Part shown: positions 63,441 through 64,000 of the stretch, piece after piece | Layout of the letters: each line of letters begins with the position of its first letter | Numbering within the stretch: the stretch's first letter is position 1 | Assembly (NCBI GenBank): GCA_045560765.1 | Contig: JBJKZD010000005.1 | Location: 186,001-250,000 of the forward strand | Direction of reading: 5' to 3' | Origin: UBA9926 sp913064795 | GTDB lineage: Bacteria > Pseudomonadota > Gammaproteobacteria > Pseudomonadales > Azotimanducaceae | DNA: 64,000 bases | The notes under the pieces: model-generated | The model's database searches: none | What the model saw: the letters and a program-made list of their open reading frames with translations, nothing else | Told to the model about the DNA's origin: nothing | Program-made: the position numbers and the translations under genes

Positions 63441-64000
63441 TTGACATCGCTTTATAACGATTATTTTGGGCTAAAAGAGTCGCCGTTCTCAATCGCGCCC
63501 AATCCTCAGTACTTGTATATGAGCGATCGTCATCGAGAGGCTTTGGCACATCTGATGTACGGCATTCAGGGTGACGGCGCGTTTATCCTGTTATCGGGTG
63601 AAGTCGGGACCGGGAAAACGACGATCTGCCGCTGTCTCCTAGAGCAGATTCCCAATCAGGTTGATACTGCCTTTATCCTGAATCCGAAACTCACTGCAGC
63701 AGAGCTGTTGGCCGCGGCGTGCGACGATCTAAAGATTGATTACCCCGAGAATGCCAGCATTAAAGTGCTGACAGACCAAATCAATGCCTATCTGCTTGAG
63801 GCCCACGCCAGGGATCGACGAACGGTGCTGATTATCGATGAAGCGCAGAATCTTTCCATCGAGGTGCTTGAGCAGTTAAGACTCCTCACCAACCTTGAGA
63901 CTAACCAAAGAAAACTGCTTCAAATCATTTTGCTCGGCCAACCCGAGCTCCTGGGACTTTTAAGTCGACCCGAGTTGCGCCAACTCTCACAAAGGATTAC
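63441..64000 (+). CDS. ExeA/GspA-like ATPase, 3' end outside window
   Basis: 187 visible residues from a TTG at 63441 with GGAGG 7 nt upstream. The family start SLYNDYFGLKESPFSIAPNPQYLYMS, Walker A GEVGTGKT (53-60) and Walker B VLIIDEAQNL (129-138), with the LLGQPELLGLL block. ExeA/MshM-type AAA ATPases help insert secretins through peptidoglycan. The rest of the gene and any operon partner lie beyond the window. Confidence 0.87.
   Translation, partial: MTSLYNDYFGLKESPFSIAPNPQYLYMSDRHREALAHLMYGIQGDGAFILLSGEVGTGKTTICRCLLEQIPNQVDTAFILNPKLTAAELLAAACDDLKIDYPENASIKVLTDQINAYLLEAHARDRRTVLIIDEAQNLSIEVLEQLRLLTNLETNQRKLLQIILLGQPELLGLLSRPELRQLSQRI

Noticed and set aside
1..64000. CRISPR arrays, prophage or insertion sequences
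   Set aside because: No spaced repeat arrays, transposase, integrase or phage structural genes were seen.

Overview
The window is a gene-dense chromosomal segment of a gammaproteobacterium. The evidence is gene order: aspS-yebC-ruvC-ruvA-ruvB-tolQRAB-pal-cpoB-queE-queC, followed by a dedA-type gene, tRNA-Lys, and nadA-bepA-tusA-perM, is essentially the arrangement known from Pseudomonas and relatives. Two-domain argC type, long-form purC, a DctPQM TRAP transporter and a SAM-II riboswitch point to an aquatic, possibly marine lineage, but the genus cannot be named from the sequence. There is no rRNA operon, CRISPR array, prophage or insertion sequence.

Layout. 1-7.9 kb: perM (partial), tusA, bepA, nadA, gshB-like, tRNA-Lys(UUU), an unknown membrane protein, dedA, queC, queE. 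7.9-13 kb: cpoB, pal, tolB, tolA, tolR, tolQ (Tol-Pal envelope system, all minus strand; ybgC is missing). 13-18.4 kb: ruvB, ruvA, ruvC, yebC, aspS, an FmdB-type zinc ribbon protein. 18.6-24.1 kb: HU-like protein, proS, a TlpA-type lipoprotein, yihY, arsC-like, ABM-domain protein, ydfG-like. 24.1-29.8 kb: propionyl-CoA-synthetase-like enzyme, CaiB/AMACR-like enzyme, carboxylesterase, miaE, an unrecognised GT-A-like protein. 29.8-35.6 kb: argC, class-Ic aminotransferase, rhlB-like helicase, cupin, DUF2237, a halohydrin-dehalogenase-type SDR and a GNAT. 35.7-41.3 kb: amt with a sigma-54 type promoter, a TRAP dicarboxylate/keto-acid-type transporter, a frameshifted alpha/beta hydrolase. 41.3-46.2 kb: sparse region with small genes, TauD-like dioxygenase, PNPOx-like flavoprotein, a candidate structured ncRNA and metR. 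46.4-52.1 kb: GT4-methyltransferase-prenyltransferase-like trio, second methyltransferase, a short membrane protein, moeA, moaB. 52.1-64 kb: crotonase, MalY/PatB lyase, msrA, purC, a SAM-II-controlled Cys/Met PLP enzyme, apeB, sbcB broken by a frameshift in an A8 tract, SLC13 symporter, DUF2265 peptidase, YihG-like acyltransferase and the start of an ExeA-like ATPase.

How genes work together. Most of the window is housekeeping: envelope integrity (Tol-Pal, BepA), recombination (RuvABC, SbcB), queuosine and NAD synthesis, tRNA charging and modification, molybdopterin synthesis. Methionine supply seems doubly controlled: MetR (with a perfect MetR box beside its own start) and a SAM-II riboswitch with a switchable terminator in front of the sulfhydrylase-family gene. 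Nitrogen uptake by Amt appears to be under sigma-54/NtrC. The most unusual items are the SAM-II/terminator leader, the candidate ncRNA carrying a complete 14-nt complement of the 16S rRNA 3' tail, the halohydrin-dehalogenase-type gene, and the sbcB homopolymer frameshift.
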